A stretch of 64,000 nucleotides of DNA from Paenibacillus peoriae KCTC 3763 (GCF_000236805.1 NZ_AGFX01000011.1:620001-684000); one strand, 5' to 3'. Positions 50,392 through 60,036 are shown, counted from the first letter of the stretch. Numbers and translations: made by a program. Notes: generated from the letters alone by a model not told the origin.

Positions 50392-51618
50392 ATGTCGGAA
50401 GAAATTAAAAATCAAGAAGCTGCTGAAGCGGCAAATCAAGACGAGCTCGATCAAATCGTCTCCCTGAAAAAAGGTGACACCGTTAAAGGTACGATCGTGA
50501 AATTGGAAGATAACCAAGCGGTATTAAGCATTGGATATAAATACGATGGAGTTATTCCAATTCGCGAGTTGTCTTCTGGTTTGGATAACGCAGAAGAAGC
50601 AGTACAAGTAGGGCAAGAAGTCGAAGCTAGAATCATTAGCATCGATGATGCCAAAGAAAAGCTTGTTCTGTCCAAACGTGCAATCGACAGCGAAAATGCT
50701 TGGGAAAAGCTGGAGCAGCTGTTCGGAAGCAAAGAAGTGTTTGAAGTCGTAGTAAACGATGTCGTTAAAGGCGGTATCGTAGTAGACGTGGGTGTGCGTG
50801 GATTCATTCCTGCATCTATGGTAGAACGTCATTTCGTTGAAGATTTCAGCGATTACAAAGGCCGCACCTTGCGTGTTGTTGTAAAAGAGCTGGATCGCGA
50901 AAACAACAAAGTGATCCTTTCTCAAAAAGACGTTCTGGAAGCAGAATTTGAAGCCAACAAGCAAAAAGTAATGGCTGAGCTGAAAGAAGGACAAGAAATC
51001 GTAGGTACGGTTCAACGTCTCACTCAGTTTGGTGCTTTTGTAGATGTAGGTGGCGTGGACGGTTTGGTTCACGTATCTGAAATCGCTTGGACTCATGTTG
51101 ATAAGCCTTCTGATGCTGTTTCTGAAGGGGATCAAGTAAAAGTAAAAGTCTTGAAAGTAGATCCTGAAAAAGGAAAAATCAGCCTGAGCATGAAAGCTGC
51201 ACAGCCTGGTCCTTGGGAATCGGCTGCTGGACAATTTAATAACAATGACATCGTAACTGGTGTTGTAAAACGACTGGTTAACTTCGGTGCATTCGTTGAA
51301 ATCGCTCCTGGCGTGGAAGGTTTGGTTCACATTTCCCAAATTTCCCACAAACACATCGGAACTCCACAAGAGGTTCTGGAAGAAGGGCAAGAAGTGAAAG
51401 TTAAAATTCTTGAAATGAACCCTTCCGAAAAACGTGTTAGCCTGAGCATTAAAGAAACTGAAGAAGCTCCTGAAGCTGCTCCAAAAGCAGAAAGAGCACC
51501 ACGTGCAGCTCGCGCGCCTCGTGAGGAACTGAACAATCCGAACGTTTCGCTCAACAATTCCGGTTTGAGCATTACGCTTGGCGAACGTTTTGGCGATAAG
51601 CTGAACAAATTTAAATGA
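50392..51618 (+). CDS. ypfD: S1-domain RNA-binding protein (30S protein S1 homolog, YpfD)
   Basis: A 408-residue protein with four S1 (OB-fold) repeats at about 20-90, 105-170, 190-260 and 275-345 (each with motifs like [21 protein letters not shown]), then an Ala/Glu/Arg-rich tail ([14 protein letters not shown]) and a short C-terminal segment [14 protein letters not shown]. coli S1 has six repeats; the four-repeat form is that of Bacillus YpfD, which is not essential for translation. The gene has its own leader and follows plsC. Confidence 0.9.
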   Translation: MSEEIKNQEAAEAANQDELDQIVSLKKGDTVKGTIVKLEDNQAVLSIGYKYDGVIPIRELSSGLDNAEEAVQVGQEVEARIISIDDAKEKLVLSKRAIDSENAWEKLEQLFGSKEVFEVVVNDVVKGGIVVDVGVRGFIPASMVERHFVEDFSDYKGRTLRVVVKELDRENNKVILSQKDVLEAEFEANKQKVMAELKEGQEIVGTVQRLTQFGAFVDVGGVDGLVHVSEIAWTHVDKPSDAVSEGDQVKVKVLKVDPEKGKISLSMKAAQPGPWESAAGQFNNNDIVTGVVKRLVNFGAFVEIAPGVEGLVHISQISHKHIGTPQEVLEEGQEVKVKILEMNPSEKRVSLSIKETEEAPEAAPKAERAPRAARAPREELNNPNVSLNNSGLSITLGERFGDKLNKFK

Positions 51619-51658
51619 GTTTGAATCAATACACTTTATAATAAGCATAACGTACACC

Positions 51659-51685
51659 ATCGGCGGACCCAGAGGGTTCGCCGAT
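51659..51685 (+). terminator. hairpin after ypfD
   Basis: ATCGGCGGACCC-aga-GGGTTCGCCGAT, near-perfect stem, followed by only TATTGTT; a weak terminator. Confidence 0.6.
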
Positions 51686-51763
51686 TATTGTTACGTGACC
51701 ATATCGCCAACAGGTATGTTTTTTGCTATGATGAGAGCTGAGAATGACAGGAGGAGTGAATTT

Positions 51764-53086
51764 ATGGCAAGACCCGTTGTGGCTATCGTTGGTCGCCCGA
51801 ATGTGGGAAAGTCCACTATTTTTAATCGGATTATCGGGGATCGTTTGTCCATCGTGGAAGATAAACCCGGGATCACTCGTGACCGTATTTACGGTATTTC
51901 GGAGTGGAATGGTAAATCCTTCAGTATTATTGATACCGGCGGTATTGAGATTGATGGTGAAGATATCATTTTGAAATCCATCCGCATGCAAGCCGAACTG
52001 GCAATAGAAGAAGCAGATGTTATCGTATTCATGAGTGATGCGAAAGCAGGAATTACGCAATCGGATGAAGAGGTAGCTCAAATGCTGTATCGTTCGGGTA
52101 AACCGATCATTGTAGCGGTAAACAAGGTGGACAACCTCAATCGTGCCGATCTGATTTATGAGTTTTACTCGTATGGATTTGGAGATCCTATCCCCGTTTC
52201 CGGTAGTCACGGTACAGGAATAGGTGACCTGTTGGATGCAATTACGTCCAATTTGCCTGAGCTTGAAGAAGAGCACTATGATGAAGACGTTATTCGCGTA
52301 GCTTTGATCGGCCGCCCGAACGTAGGCAAATCTTCACTTGTGAACGCCATTCTGGGAGAAGAACGGGTTATTGTTAGTGATATTGCAGGCACGACACGTG
52401 ATGCGATTGATACGCCATTTGAAAAAGACGGTCAGAAATATGTCCTGATTGATACGGCTGGGATGCGCAAACGCGGTAAAGTATATGAAACGACAGAGAA
52501 ATATAGTGTAATGCGTGCCATGCGTGCTATCGAGCGTGCAGATGTTGTCCTGGTTGTTATTAACGGCGAGGAAGGTATTATTGAGCAGGATAAGCACATT
52601 GCCGGCTATGCTTATGAGGCGGGAAAAGCGTCGCTGTTTGTTGTTAACAAATGGGATGTCGTGGATAAAGACGATAAAACGATGCATCAGTTTGAAACTA
52701 AAATCCGCGATCATTTTCTGTTTATGACATATGCTCCGATTGTGTTTTTGTCTGCCAAAACGAAGCAACGCTTGCAAAAGCTGCTTCCCGTTGTACAGCA
52801 TGTGGCGCAGCAGCATGTTATGCGTATTCAGACGCATTTGCTGAATGATGTCATTTCCGATGCAGTAGCGATCAATCCTCCGCCAACAGACAAAGGACGT
52901 CGTCTGCGCATTAACTATGTGACCCAGGTTGCTGTCAAGCCGCCTACGATGGTTGTATTCGTTAATGATCCGGAAATCATGCACTTCTCTTACGAGCGTT
53001 ATCTGGAGAACAAAATTCGCGCCGCCTTCAATTTTGAGGGGACTCCAATTCGCATCTTTACACGGCGCAAGTCTGACGAAGGTTAG
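51764..53086 (+). CDS. der: ribosome-assembly GTPase Der (EngA)
   Basis: Double GTPase needed for 50S subunit maturation. ATG at 51764 after CAGGAGGAG gives 440 residues. Two G domains: G1 [13 protein letters not shown] with [12 protein letters not shown] and NKVD; second G1 [13 protein letters not shown] with AGTTRD, DTAG and NKWD; then the C-terminal KH-like domain ([33 protein letters not shown]). Overlapping control with plsY: the gap is 11 bp. Confidence 0.94.
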   Translation: MARPVVAIVGRPNVGKSTIFNRIIGDRLSIVEDKPGITRDRIYGISEWNGKSFSIIDTGGIEIDGEDIILKSIRMQAELAIEEADVIVFMSDAKAGITQSDEEVAQMLYRSGKPIIVAVNKVDNLNRADLIYEFYSYGFGDPIPVSGSHGTGIGDLLDAITSNLPELEEEHYDEDVIRVALIGRPNVGKSSLVNAILGEERVIVSDIAGTTRDAIDTPFEKDGQKYVLIDTAGMRKRGKVYETTEKYSVMRAMRAIERADVVLVVINGEEGIIEQDKHIAGYAYEAGKASLFVVNKWDVVDKDDKTMHQFETKIRDHFLFMTYAPIVFLSAKTKQRLQKLLPVVQHVAQQHVMRIQTHLLNDVISDAVAINPPPTDKGRRLRINYVTQVAVKPPTMVVFVNDPEIMHFSYERYLENKIRAAFNFEGTPIRIFTRRKSDEG

Positions 53087-53097
53087 GAGCGAATAGG

Positions 53098-53706
53098 TTG
53101 ATTTTACAGATCGTTGCCATCGTACTCAGTTACTTGCTTGGCTCTGTCAGCTTTAGTTTGCTGTATGGAAAATTAAAGGGAATCGACATTCGCCAGCATG
53201 GAAGCGGCAATGCCGGTGCGACGAATACGCTGCGCGTGCTTGGAAAAGGCCCAGCTATTCTGGTATTGCTGCTGGATGTACTTAAAGGAGTTATTGCAGT
53301 GCTGATTGGGCACTGGCTGGGTGGAGAATCTGCTTGGCTACCGGGTTTGTGCGGAATCGCGGCGATTGCAGGCCATAACTGGCCGGTATATTTTCACTTT
53401 CGCGGAGGAAAAGGGATTGCTACCGCTATTGGTGTATTAGCATCGCTGACCTTGCTTCCCGCTCTATATGCCGGGATCATTGCGATTCTCGCTATCGTAA
53501 TAACCCGCTATGTGTCCCTTGGATCACTGATTTTTGTCATTCTGACCCCCTGGATTTTACTCGTGCTTGGATATGAATGGCCGTTTTTCTGGACAGCTCT
53601 AGTCATTTGCTTGTTTGCTGTGTGGAGACACCGTACCAACATTGTCAAGCTGGTACGGGGAAATGAAAATAAGCTTGGCTCCAAAGGAGGAGATCGTCTT
53701 GTCTGA
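53098..53706 (+). CDS. plsY: glycerol-3-phosphate acyltransferase PlsY
   Basis: Membrane acyltransferase using acyl-phosphate to make lysophosphatidate. The 202 residues show five or more membrane helices, SGNAGATNTLRVLGK (motif 1), GHNWPVYFHFRGGKGIAT (motifs 2 and 3). A TTG start follows TAGGAG at eight bases. The last eight bases overlap the gpsA start region, so the glycerol-3-phosphate producer and user are co-translated. Confidence 0.94.
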   Translation: MILQIVAIVLSYLLGSVSFSLLYGKLKGIDIRQHGSGNAGATNTLRVLGKGPAILVLLLDVLKGVIAVLIGHWLGGESAWLPGLCGIAAIAGHNWPVYFHFRGGKGIATAIGVLASLTLLPALYAGIIAILAIVITRYVSLGSLIFVILTPWILLVLGYEWPFFWTALVICLFAVWRHRTNIVKLVRGNENKLGSKGGDRLV

Positions 53707-54739
53707 GAAAATAGCTGTGCTGGTCGCGGGTAGTTGGGGGACGGCCCTGGCTTCCGTTCTTGCGACCAATAACAACGATGTCTCTGTCTGGACGAGAAAT
53801 GAGCAGCAAGCAGCTGAAATCAATGAAAAGCATACGAATGAGCATTATTTACCCGGCTCCATTTTGTCTGATCGTATTTCCGCTACAACCGACATGGAGA
53901 CTGCCGTATCCGGTGCTAAAGCTGTTATTATCGTATCCCCTTCGTCTGCCGCTCGTCAGGTAGCACGTAGTCTAAAAGATCACTTTACCAAGGATATGCT
54001 GGTGGTGCATGCCATTAAAGGCTTTGAAACCGAAACTCTCAAGCGTATGTCCACGGTGATCTCGGAAGAACTGGAAATCGCGGAGGGTGATATTGCCGTG
54101 CTGTCTGGTCCGAGTCATGCGGAGGAAGTGGTGCGAAAATGCCCAACCACGGTCGTCGTAGCTTCCTCCAATGAGAAGGCTGCACAGGCTGCACAGGAGC
54201 TGTTTATGAACTCCTATTTTCGAGTATATACCAACCGTGATTTGCTGGGTGTAGAGCTGTCCGGGGCGCTAAAAAACATTATCGCTCTAGGCGCGGGAAT
54301 GTCGGACGGACTTGGCTTCGGTGATAATGCCAAAGCGGCTTTATTGACACGTGGATTAGCAGAGATTACCCGTGCCGGAGTTGAGATGGGTGCTAATCCA
54401 TTGACCTTTGCCGGTCTGGCTGGTATTGGTGATCTTGTTGTCACTGCAACGAGCCGTCACAGCCGCAACTGGCGCGCAGGCTCGTTATTGGGACAGGGCC
54501 AACAGCTAGATGCTGTGCTGGAATCCATGGGCATGGTGGTAGAGGGCATTCGCACAACAAAAGCGGCCTACGCTATCTCACAAAAGCTGGGTGTTCAGAT
54601 GCCTATTACAGAAGTGCTGTATGGTGTACTGTTCGAAGGACGTGACGTCCGCAAAGCGGTCGAGGCACTGATGGGGCGCGATCCTAAGACCGAGATGGAA
54701 GTTATGCCGCTGCAAACTTGGGAGCAATGGCATTCATAA
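53699..54739 (+). CDS. gpsA: NAD(P)-dependent glycerol-3-phosphate dehydrogenase
   Basis: Reduces dihydroxyacetone phosphate to sn-glycerol-3-phosphate. TTG at 53699, eight bases after AAGGAGG, gives 346 residues. Motifs: Rossmann AGSWGTALASVLA, IIVSPSSAARQV, LSGPSHAEEV, the catalytic Lys in SGALKNIIALGAGMSDGLGFGDN and GDLVVTATSRHSRN. The dinucleotide motif is GSWGTA, with Ser in the usual Ala/Gly position. It is placed with plsY and before spoVIF and spoIVA. Confidence 0.94.
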   Translation: MSEKIAVLVAGSWGTALASVLATNNNDVSVWTRNEQQAAEINEKHTNEHYLPGSILSDRISATTDMETAVSGAKAVIIVSPSSAARQVARSLKDHFTKDMLVVHAIKGFETETLKRMSTVISEELEIAEGDIAVLSGPSHAEEVVRKCPTTVVVASSNEKAAQAAQELFMNSYFRVYTNRDLLGVELSGALKNIIALGAGMSDGLGFGDNAKAALLTRGLAEITRAGVEMGANPLTFAGLAGIGDLVVTATSRHSRNWRAGSLLGQGQQLDAVLESMGMVVEGIRTTKAAYAISQKLGVQMPITEVLYGVLFEGRDVRKAVEALMGRDPKTEMEVMPLQTWEQWHS

Positions 54740-54764
54740 TAGCTGAATGGTCCCAAAAGATAGT

Positions 54765-54814
54765 AAAGGCTGTCTCGTAAGTAGATTTTTTCTACGAATG
54801 AGATAGCCTTTTTA
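54765..54814 (+). terminator. der-plsY-gpsA terminator
   Basis: AAAGGCT-x-TCTC...GTAGA pairs with TCTAC...GAGA-x-AGCCTTTTT. Confidence 0.85.
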
Positions 54815-54906
54815 GTTAGGCATTAGGCATGTCTTTTGTAAGCTTAATCACCCTTTATCTTCACCATTCATAGACTGAGTTGAGCAATGGCGGAGGAGGG
54901 GAGATT

Positions 54907-55182
54907 GTGAGTAAAAACTTTCCGAAAGAAGCGTTAAAGGCCATTAACAAAAAAGGCGGCAAAAACATTTCAGAAAATGCCGTAAAAAAGCTGGCAGGCA
55001 CGGTGAAGGCGGAAACGCTTCAAAGTGAAGCGCAGTTGCGTCAGCTTATTAAGCAGGTATCTGCGATGGCCAACATTCCGGTGTCGGAAGATACAGTAAG
55101 GGATATTGTCAGTGCCGTCAAAAAGAGCGGAATGAGTTCTTCCAATATGGAAGCGTTGATGAAAATGATGATGAAAAAATAA
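54907..55182 (+). CDS. spoVIF: stage VI sporulation protein F-like (91 aa)
   Basis: GTG at 54907 follows GGAGGAGGGGA. The 91-residue soluble, basic protein (SKNFPKEALKAINKKGGKNI, then ENAVKKLAGTVK, and a Met-rich end MEALMKMMMKK) matches the small spore protein annotated as SpoVIF in paenibacilli, which in Bacillus supports coat assembly with GerE. The assignment rests on remembered sequence and its place before spoIVA; a generic small sporulation protein is the alternative. Confidence 0.65.
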   Translation: MSKNFPKEALKAINKKGGKNISENAVKKLAGTVKAETLQSEAQLRQLIKQVSAMANIPVSEDTVRDIVSAVKKSGMSSSNMEALMKMMMKK

Positions 55183-55209
55183 AACGCAGGCCGAAAATGG
55201 TTGGGTTTC

Positions 55210-55239
55210 ACCGTGAACCGGACAGGTTCGCGGTTTTTT
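55210..55239 (+). terminator. spoVIF terminator
   Basis: ACCG-x-GAACC pairs with GGTTC-x-CGGT followed by TTTTTT. Confidence 0.85.
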
Positions 55240-55356
55240 GTATATTGAAGCATGCTTTCGCTTGCTTTTCACTGCACAAAATATCGAACTACCATGCCGA
55301 ACATGATATAATGATGCCCAATAGGAAACGGGTTGAAAGACAGTAAGGAGGAAACA

Positions 55357-56007
55357 ATGTTGAAGGAGGCTATACCATCGGCGCTATTAAACAGACTGCC
55401 TCACGATTTGACAGCTGCGCTGAGTAGCTTGGCTGAACGGTGGTCAACAGTGTCGGTTCCGTGGATGCTGGGAGGAAGCTGTTCACTATTGGTGCAGGGA
55501 GTTGAGCTGGATCGTTTGCCGCGGGACATTGATATTTATGCGGATATTCACGCAGCAAAACAGCTTCATGCGCACCCTCCGGGTGTAAATATAGATCAAC
55601 AGCAGGTTGACCGCAGCGGCTCGTACGTTTCATTGCTAAGCCATTATGAGCTGGAGGGATTTCCAGTTGAATTGGTGGGGGGGTTCGAGGTGCTCTGTAA
55701 CGGAGCGTTATATCGTTTGGAGGTTGAAAGGCTCCTCTGGTCAGCGGGAATCCAGCTTGATTTGGGGCGTGCTTCACTACATCTGATGCCGCTCAGTCAC
55801 GAGTTGCTATTTAATTTGTTGCGAAATCGCCCTGACCGGTATAGAGCGATTGCAGAGGTTATGAAACGTGATCCACAGCGTCATCTGGTGATACTCAAGC
55901 AACTGCTGATCAGTAACATTTGGGCAGAGGAGCAGTTGGACAGGCTGGTAGAGCTTTTGCCCTGGCCAGAGCTGCATTCCATCATCCAGATGGGACATGA
56001 TGTATAA
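55357..56007 (+). CDS. nucleotidyltransferase-like hypothetical protein (216 aa)
   Basis: ATG at 55357 after AAGGAGGAAAC opens 216 codons. The segment MLGGSCSLLVQGVELDRLPRD followed by IDIYAD has the pattern GG-S-x9-R-x3-D-I-D of the polymerase-beta nucleotidyltransferase fold (MNT/AbiEii type), where the two Asp bind metal. The rest is helical and ends with a repeated Leu-rich region. No antitoxin-like partner is next to it; a 2Fe-2S ferredoxin gene follows after 41 bp. Activity and target are unknown. Confidence 0.7.
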   Translation: MLKEAIPSALLNRLPHDLTAALSSLAERWSTVSVPWMLGGSCSLLVQGVELDRLPRDIDIYADIHAAKQLHAHPPGVNIDQQQVDRSGSYVSLLSHYELEGFPVELVGGFEVLCNGALYRLEVERLLWSAGIQLDLGRASLHLMPLSHELLFNLLRNRPDRYRAIAEVMKRDPQRHLVILKQLLISNIWAEEQLDRLVELLPWPELHSIIQMGHDV

Positions 56008-56048
56008 GCCTCGTGTGTAAGAGGAGAGACGAAGGGAGGCGACCGTTC

Positions 56049-56399
56049 ATGAATGTGAAGATTACATTCAAGCCGTCAGGCAGGCGTGTACAGGTTGGTC
56101 AGGGTACGACATTGCTCCAGGCTGCCCGTAAAGCAGGTGTATATATTCCCACTCGCTGTGACGGGAAAGCGGCCTGCCTCATGTGTAAGGTACATATATC
56201 ACCGGAATGGGCTGCATTTGCAGGCCGTCCCAATGATGCAGAGCAGCGTAAGCTGGGATCTTTGTTGGAGGAAGGCGTACGATTGTCCTGTCAGGCTCGT
56301 GCTCAAGGTGATGTAGAGGCTACGATACCGGAGGATAGGCTTAAGGCTGCTATCAGGAAGCAACTGGAGCGCCAAGCGATGGATGACGAACTGTGGTAA
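56049..56399 (+). CDS. 2Fe-2S ferredoxin-type protein (116 aa)
   Basis: Small electron carrier. ATG after GGGAGG. The 116 residues have a ferredoxin fold with ligands CDGKAACLMC (Cys-x5-Cys-x2-Cys) near residue 37-46 and the fourth Cys in LSCQARAQGD. Plant-type ferredoxins use C-x4-C-x2-C; here the first gap is five, as in the YfhL-like and CDP-glucose reductase forms. The C-terminal 20 residues are a charged helix. Partner enzymes are not evident nearby. Confidence 0.85.
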   Translation: MNVKITFKPSGRRVQVGQGTTLLQAARKAGVYIPTRCDGKAACLMCKVHISPEWAAFAGRPNDAEQRKLGSLLEEGVRLSCQARAQGDVEATIPEDRLKAAIRKQLERQAMDDELW

Positions 56400-56416
56400 T
56401 CGAAAAATATAACAAC

Positions 56417-56469
56417 AAAGGATGTTATCCGACGCCTACAAAGCGGTCAGGAGAACATCCTTTTTTTTA
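56417..56469 (+). terminator. terminator after the ferredoxin gene
   Basis: AAAGGATGTT-x-TCC...CGC pairs with GCG...GGA-x-AACATCCTTTTTTT. Confidence 0.85.
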
Positions 56470-56814
56470 TATGGCGCGTGGCGCCGAAGTCATGGGGAAC
56501 CCCCTCTCCGCATATATTAGATGAGTGGACCCAAACGTAAAATATTGGTTTTGTAATGATGGCTGTGGCTACTCTATTTTTTCAAAAACTGAACATATTT
56601 TACGGAGGGGATACATATGATGGTATCAGTCCAAATGCATGTACGAGTTTACGCCGTTTCGCCGATTCCATCAGTCTCCTGAATCTCGGCGGCGGACGAC
56701 TTCCGGGCATTTTAAAGGCTGTTCTGCCGCATCTGGGATCAAGCAGTTGGTTGAACACGAAGCGGATGCTCTTTAAGCATTTTTCCTTCGGAGACTTTTG
56801 AGGAGGGGATTTCA
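56470..56814 (+). other. spoIVA upstream region with candidate sigma-E promoter
   Basis: ACATATT (56593-56599) and CATATGAT (56614-56621), 14 bp apart, resemble sigma-E elements and would give a 5' leader of about 190 nt. The stretch also holds an 81-codon ORF (56556-56801) with no ribosome site and a 21-codon ORF at 56617 behind GGAGGGG that would lie inside the -10 box; I support neither as a gene. Confidence 0.45.
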
Positions 56815-58293
56815 TTGGAGAAAGTGGACATTTTTAAAGACATTGCCGAACGCACCGGAGGAGACATTTATCTTGGGGTCGTTGGCGCAGTCCGAACAGG
56901 AAAATCAACGTTTATCAAGCGGTTTATGGAGACGATTGTTCTGCCAAACATTACAAGTGAGGCGGATCGTGCCCGCGCCGTAGATGAGCTGCCGCAAAGC
57001 GCGGCAGGGAAGACGATCATGACGACGGAGCCTAAATTCGTACCGAATAATGCCGTCCAGATCAAAGTAACAGAAGGACTGGAGGTAAATGTACGTCTGG
57101 TCGACTGTGTAGGATACGCAGTAGAAGGAGCTAAGGGCTACGAGGATGAAAATGGCCCAAGGATGATCTCAACACCATGGTTTGAAGAGCCGATTCCATT
57201 TCAGGAAGCGGCGGAAATTGGTACACGCAAGGTTATTCAGGAGCATTCGACGCTTGGTGTTGTGGTCACGACGGATGGTACGGTTGCTGAAATTCCGCGC
57301 AGCTCTTACGTGGAATCAGAGGAGCGTGTCATTGAGGAGTTGAAGGAAGTTGGCAAGCCATTCGTGCTGGTCATTAACTCCACGCATCCGCGCAGTGATG
57401 AAACACTTCAGCTTCGCAGTGAGCTGGCTGCCAAGTACGATATTCCGGTCATGACACTCAGCGCAGCGACAATGACAGAAGATGATGTTACAGGCGTACT
57501 TCGTGAAGTATTGTATGAATTTCCGGTGCATGAGGTGAATGTGAACCTGCCGAGCTGGGTCATGGTACTGAACGAAGATCATTGGCTTCGCAGCAATTAT
57601 GAAAATTCCGTTCGCGATACGGTTAAAGATATCCGACGCCTGCGTGATGTAGATCGGGTGGTCGGTCAGTTTATGGAATATGAATTCATCGACAGGGCCG
57701 GTTTGAGCGGGATGAATATGGGGCAGGGTGTAGCTGAAATTGATTTGTATGCGCCGGATGAGCTGTACGATCAGATTTTGGTTGAAGTTGTAGGGGTGGA
57801 GATTCGCGGCAAGGATCATTTGCTGCAAATGATGCAGGATTTTGCCCATGCCAAACGGGAATATGACCGCTTCGCTGAGGCGCTGGAAATGGTCAAGACA
57901 ACGGGATACGGCATAGCCGCTCCGTCACTGGCCGAGATGGCGTTAGATGAACCACAGTTGATTCGCCAGGGTACGAGGTTTGGGGTGCGACTCAAGGCGA
58001 CTGCGCCTTCCATTCACATGATCCGTGTCGATGTGGAATCAGAATTTGCTCCGATTATCGGTACAGAGAAGCAAAGTGAGGAGCTTATGCGCTATCTGAT
58101 GCAGGATTTTGAAAATGATCCGATCAAAATTTGGGATTCAGATATTTTCGGACGCTCGCTGCATTCCATTGTACGTGAAGGCATTCAGGGCAAGATCGCC
58201 ATGATGCCGGACAATGCACGCTACAAGCTGCAGGAAACGCTGGGTCGCATTATCAATGAAGGCTCTGGCGGTCTCATTGCTATTATTCTCTAA
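56815..58293 (+). CDS. spoIVA: stage IV sporulation protein A (coat ATPase)
   Basis: Cytoskeletal ATPase that polymerises on the mother-cell side of the forespore outer membrane to form the coat basement layer. The 492 residues begin EKVDIFKDIAERTGGDIYLG, with Walker A GAVRTGKSTFIKRF near 25, the VDCVGYAVEGAKGY region (Walker B-like), SSYVESEERVIEELKEVGKP, NSTHPR, and the C-terminal domain ending GSGGLIAIIL. The start is TTG behind GAGGAGGGG. Family length and C-terminus are complete. Confidence 0.95.
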   Translation: MEKVDIFKDIAERTGGDIYLGVVGAVRTGKSTFIKRFMETIVLPNITSEADRARAVDELPQSAAGKTIMTTEPKFVPNNAVQIKVTEGLEVNVRLVDCVGYAVEGAKGYEDENGPRMISTPWFEEPIPFQEAAEIGTRKVIQEHSTLGVVVTTDGTVAEIPRSSYVESEERVIEELKEVGKPFVLVINSTHPRSDETLQLRSELAAKYDIPVMTLSAATMTEDDVTGVLREVLYEFPVHEVNVNLPSWVMVLNEDHWLRSNYENSVRDTVKDIRRLRDVDRVVGQFMEYEFIDRAGLSGMNMGQGVAEIDLYAPDELYDQILVEVVGVEIRGKDHLLQMMQDFAHAKREYDRFAEALEMVKTTGYGIAAPSLAEMALDEPQLIRQGTRFGVRLKATAPSIHMIRVDVESEFAPIIGTEKQSEELMRYLMQDFENDPIKIWDSDIFGRSLHSIVREGIQGKIAMMPDNARYKLQETLGRIINEGSGGLIAIIL

Positions 58294-58354
58294 GCGTAAT
58301 CAAATAAAAAAAATATAAGAAAATAAAGTATTAGACTGATCCACAAATAATGAG

Positions 58355-58405
58355 ACAGCGGTAGCCGCGGACGAGGAAATAAAGTCCCAGGCTTCCGCTG
58401 TTTTA
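58355..58405 (+). terminator. spoIVA terminator
   Basis: ACAGCGG-x-AGCC pairs with GGCT-x-CCGCTGT followed by TTTTATT. Confidence 0.7.
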
Positions 58406-58684
58406 TTGAACCAATATTCCCACATATTAAACAATCTGGATAATTATTTTACGATCCGGCACTCGACGCGAACGCCCAACCAAAAGATTTTTATAAGTAG
58501 GACATGCCACATCATTAAGCTCCTGCTGAGTAAAACGTTTCAACAGCGGGTGATTGGTCAGCATATTCCCGTTGACGCTTCATGCGGACAGCTTCAATTT
58601 CTCCCAATACGATTGACCAACAACTGATGGAGCGGAAGTTTTCCGGTAAAGCAGTGCTCCAAATCAATTAGATGTGAGCTTATA
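58406..58684. other. gene-poor stretch with a possible decayed ORF
   Basis: On the minus strand 45 codons (58564-58427) read MLTNHPLLKRFTQQELNDVA, then CPTYKNLLVGR and end IIIQIV; an in-frame TGA separates them from further upstream codons. It looks protein-like but has no good ribosome site, so it may be the remains of a lost gene. I cannot name a family. Confidence 0.3.
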
Positions 58685-58724
58685 GCAACCGCTTTCCGAT
58701 TTTCGATCGGGGAACGGTTGTTTT
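58685..58724. terminator. hairpin upstream of the sugar transporter
   Basis: CAACCG-x-TTCCGAT pairs with ATCGGGGAACGGTTG, followed by TTTTG. Confidence 0.65.
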
Positions 58725-58766
58725 GTCATATAAACTCGGAAAATATTTTTATATTCACAAAACCTA

Positions 58767-58795
58767 TTTACATACTTGGTTTAACGCGATATATT
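58767..58795 (+). promoter_or_regulatory. sigma-A promoter of the sugar transporter operon
   Basis: TTTACA (58767-58772) and TATATT (58790-58795) with a 17-bp spacer, 52 bp before the binding-protein gene. Confidence 0.7.
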
Positions 58796-58846
58796 AAATA
58801 TCAAATTTGAAACATTTTGTGGATGGAACGAGGGGGAAATGAAATT

Positions 58847-59962
58847 ATGAATGTCCAAAAAGAGCTGCAAAGAAACAAAAAGCTAGGGCTGGGGGCCATC
58901 ATGCTACTGGTGCTGGTTTTGCTGGTCACTGCATGTGGCGTGCCGAAAACAGAGAGCGGCGCTCAAGGGACAAGCACTGCGGGGTCCAATACGGCGGACG
59001 GGAAAACAGGCAGTTCAAATCTAAAAGGTAAACGTGTTGCGCTGATTATGGAGTTTAACACGGGCACATTTTCGCAGCAGTATGTTCAAGGTGTGGAAGA
59101 GGAAGTTAAGAAATTTGGCGGAACACTGACCAAGTTTGTGGCAGATAACGATAAGGCTAAAATGGCCTCCTTGCTGGATAGCGCGATTAATCAGCAGTTT
59201 GATGTGATTTTAACCGACCATGGTGATGCCCTGCTGGAGCCAGGACTGAAAAAAGCACTCTCTCGCAATATTCCGGTTATCGTGTTCGATGCCGCCGTCA
59301 ACGTTCCGGGTGCGGTAGTGCTCTCGCAGGATGATCAAAGCATGGCTGAGCTGACGCTGGAGCAAATGAAAAAGGATATAGGCGGCAAAGGCAATATCGT
59401 CAAAGTATGGGTGGCCGGTTTTGCACCGATGGAACGCCGTCAGATTGCTTACGCTGCATTTTTGAAAGCTAATCCGGATATAAAAGAAATTGCGACTTTT
59501 GGTTCGGCACAGAATCCTGCTTTGGACACACAAGCGAAGATGGAGGCCATATTGAAGCAATATCCTAAGGGCCAAATTACAGCAGTATGGGCTGCATGGG
59601 ATGAATTCGCCAAAGGTGCAGCCCGTGCCATCCAACAAGCGGGACGTACGGAAATTAAAGTCTATGGTATTGATATGAGTGACGAGGATCTGCAAATGAT
59701 TCAGAACCCGAAAAACCCTTGGGTGGCTTCGGCAGCCGTAGATCCAACAGATATCGGGCGGGTACAAGTACGCTACGCCTATCAGAAGCTGCATGGGGAT
59801 AAACCGGAGGAAAAAGTGGTACTGAAGGCAGTATATGTGCAGCGGGAAGCACTGCCGGATAAGCAAATTTCCACATCCGAGCTGTCTCAATATGTGAAGG
59901 GATGGGGCCAAAGCGAGCAAGGTTATAAGGATTGGATGAAGGAATATGAAACGTCCAAATAA
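58847..59962 (+). CDS. sugar ABC transporter substrate-binding lipoprotein
   Basis: Ribose/galactose-type periplasmic-binding protein (PBP1 fold) anchored by lipid. ATG at 58847 after GAGGGGG gives 371 residues: signal LGAIMLLVLVLLVTACGV with lipobox LLVTAC, a Ser/Thr/Gly linker, then LKGKRVALIMEFNTGTFSQQ and VILTDHGDAL, VIVFDAAVN and the hinge near YGIDMSDEDLQMI. Cargo is not decidable: ribose, another pentose, or a sugar-like signal. Followed by a GC hairpin and the ATPase gene. Confidence 0.87.
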   Translation: MNVQKELQRNKKLGLGAIMLLVLVLLVTACGVPKTESGAQGTSTAGSNTADGKTGSSNLKGKRVALIMEFNTGTFSQQYVQGVEEEVKKFGGTLTKFVADNDKAKMASLLDSAINQQFDVILTDHGDALLEPGLKKALSRNIPVIVFDAAVNVPGAVVLSQDDQSMAELTLEQMKKDIGGKGNIVKVWVAGFAPMERRQIAYAAFLKANPDIKEIATFGSAQNPALDTQAKMEAILKQYPKGQITAVWAAWDEFAKGAARAIQQAGRTEIKVYGIDMSDEDLQMIQNPKNPWVASAAVDPTDIGRVQVRYAYQKLHGDKPEEKVVLKAVYVQREALPDKQISTSELSQYVKGWGQSEQGYKDWMKEYETSK

Positions 59963-59980
59963 AATGCAAGCATCATGCAC

Positions 59981-60004
59981 AGGCGCGCTTCGGCGCGCTT
60001 TTAT
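59981..60004 (+). terminator. GC hairpin between binding-protein and ATPase genes
   Basis: GCGCGC-ttcg-GCGCGC, a stable UUCG-type loop, followed by TTTTAT. It may limit read-through so that the binding protein is made in excess over the membrane parts. Confidence 0.7.
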
Positions 60005-60036
60005 CATAAGCAGGCGTAAGGGGGTTGCTATGAGTA

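Noticed and set aside
50524-51660. 378-codon minus-strand ORF opposite the S1-domain gene
   Set aside because: Composition (very rich in Phe, Asn, Gln) is that of an antisense reading of the plus-strand gene with its four clear S1 repeats.
56556-56801. 81-codon ORF upstream of spoIVA
   Set aside because: No ribosome site and composition unlike its neighbours; the region fits a sigma-E promoter and leader better.
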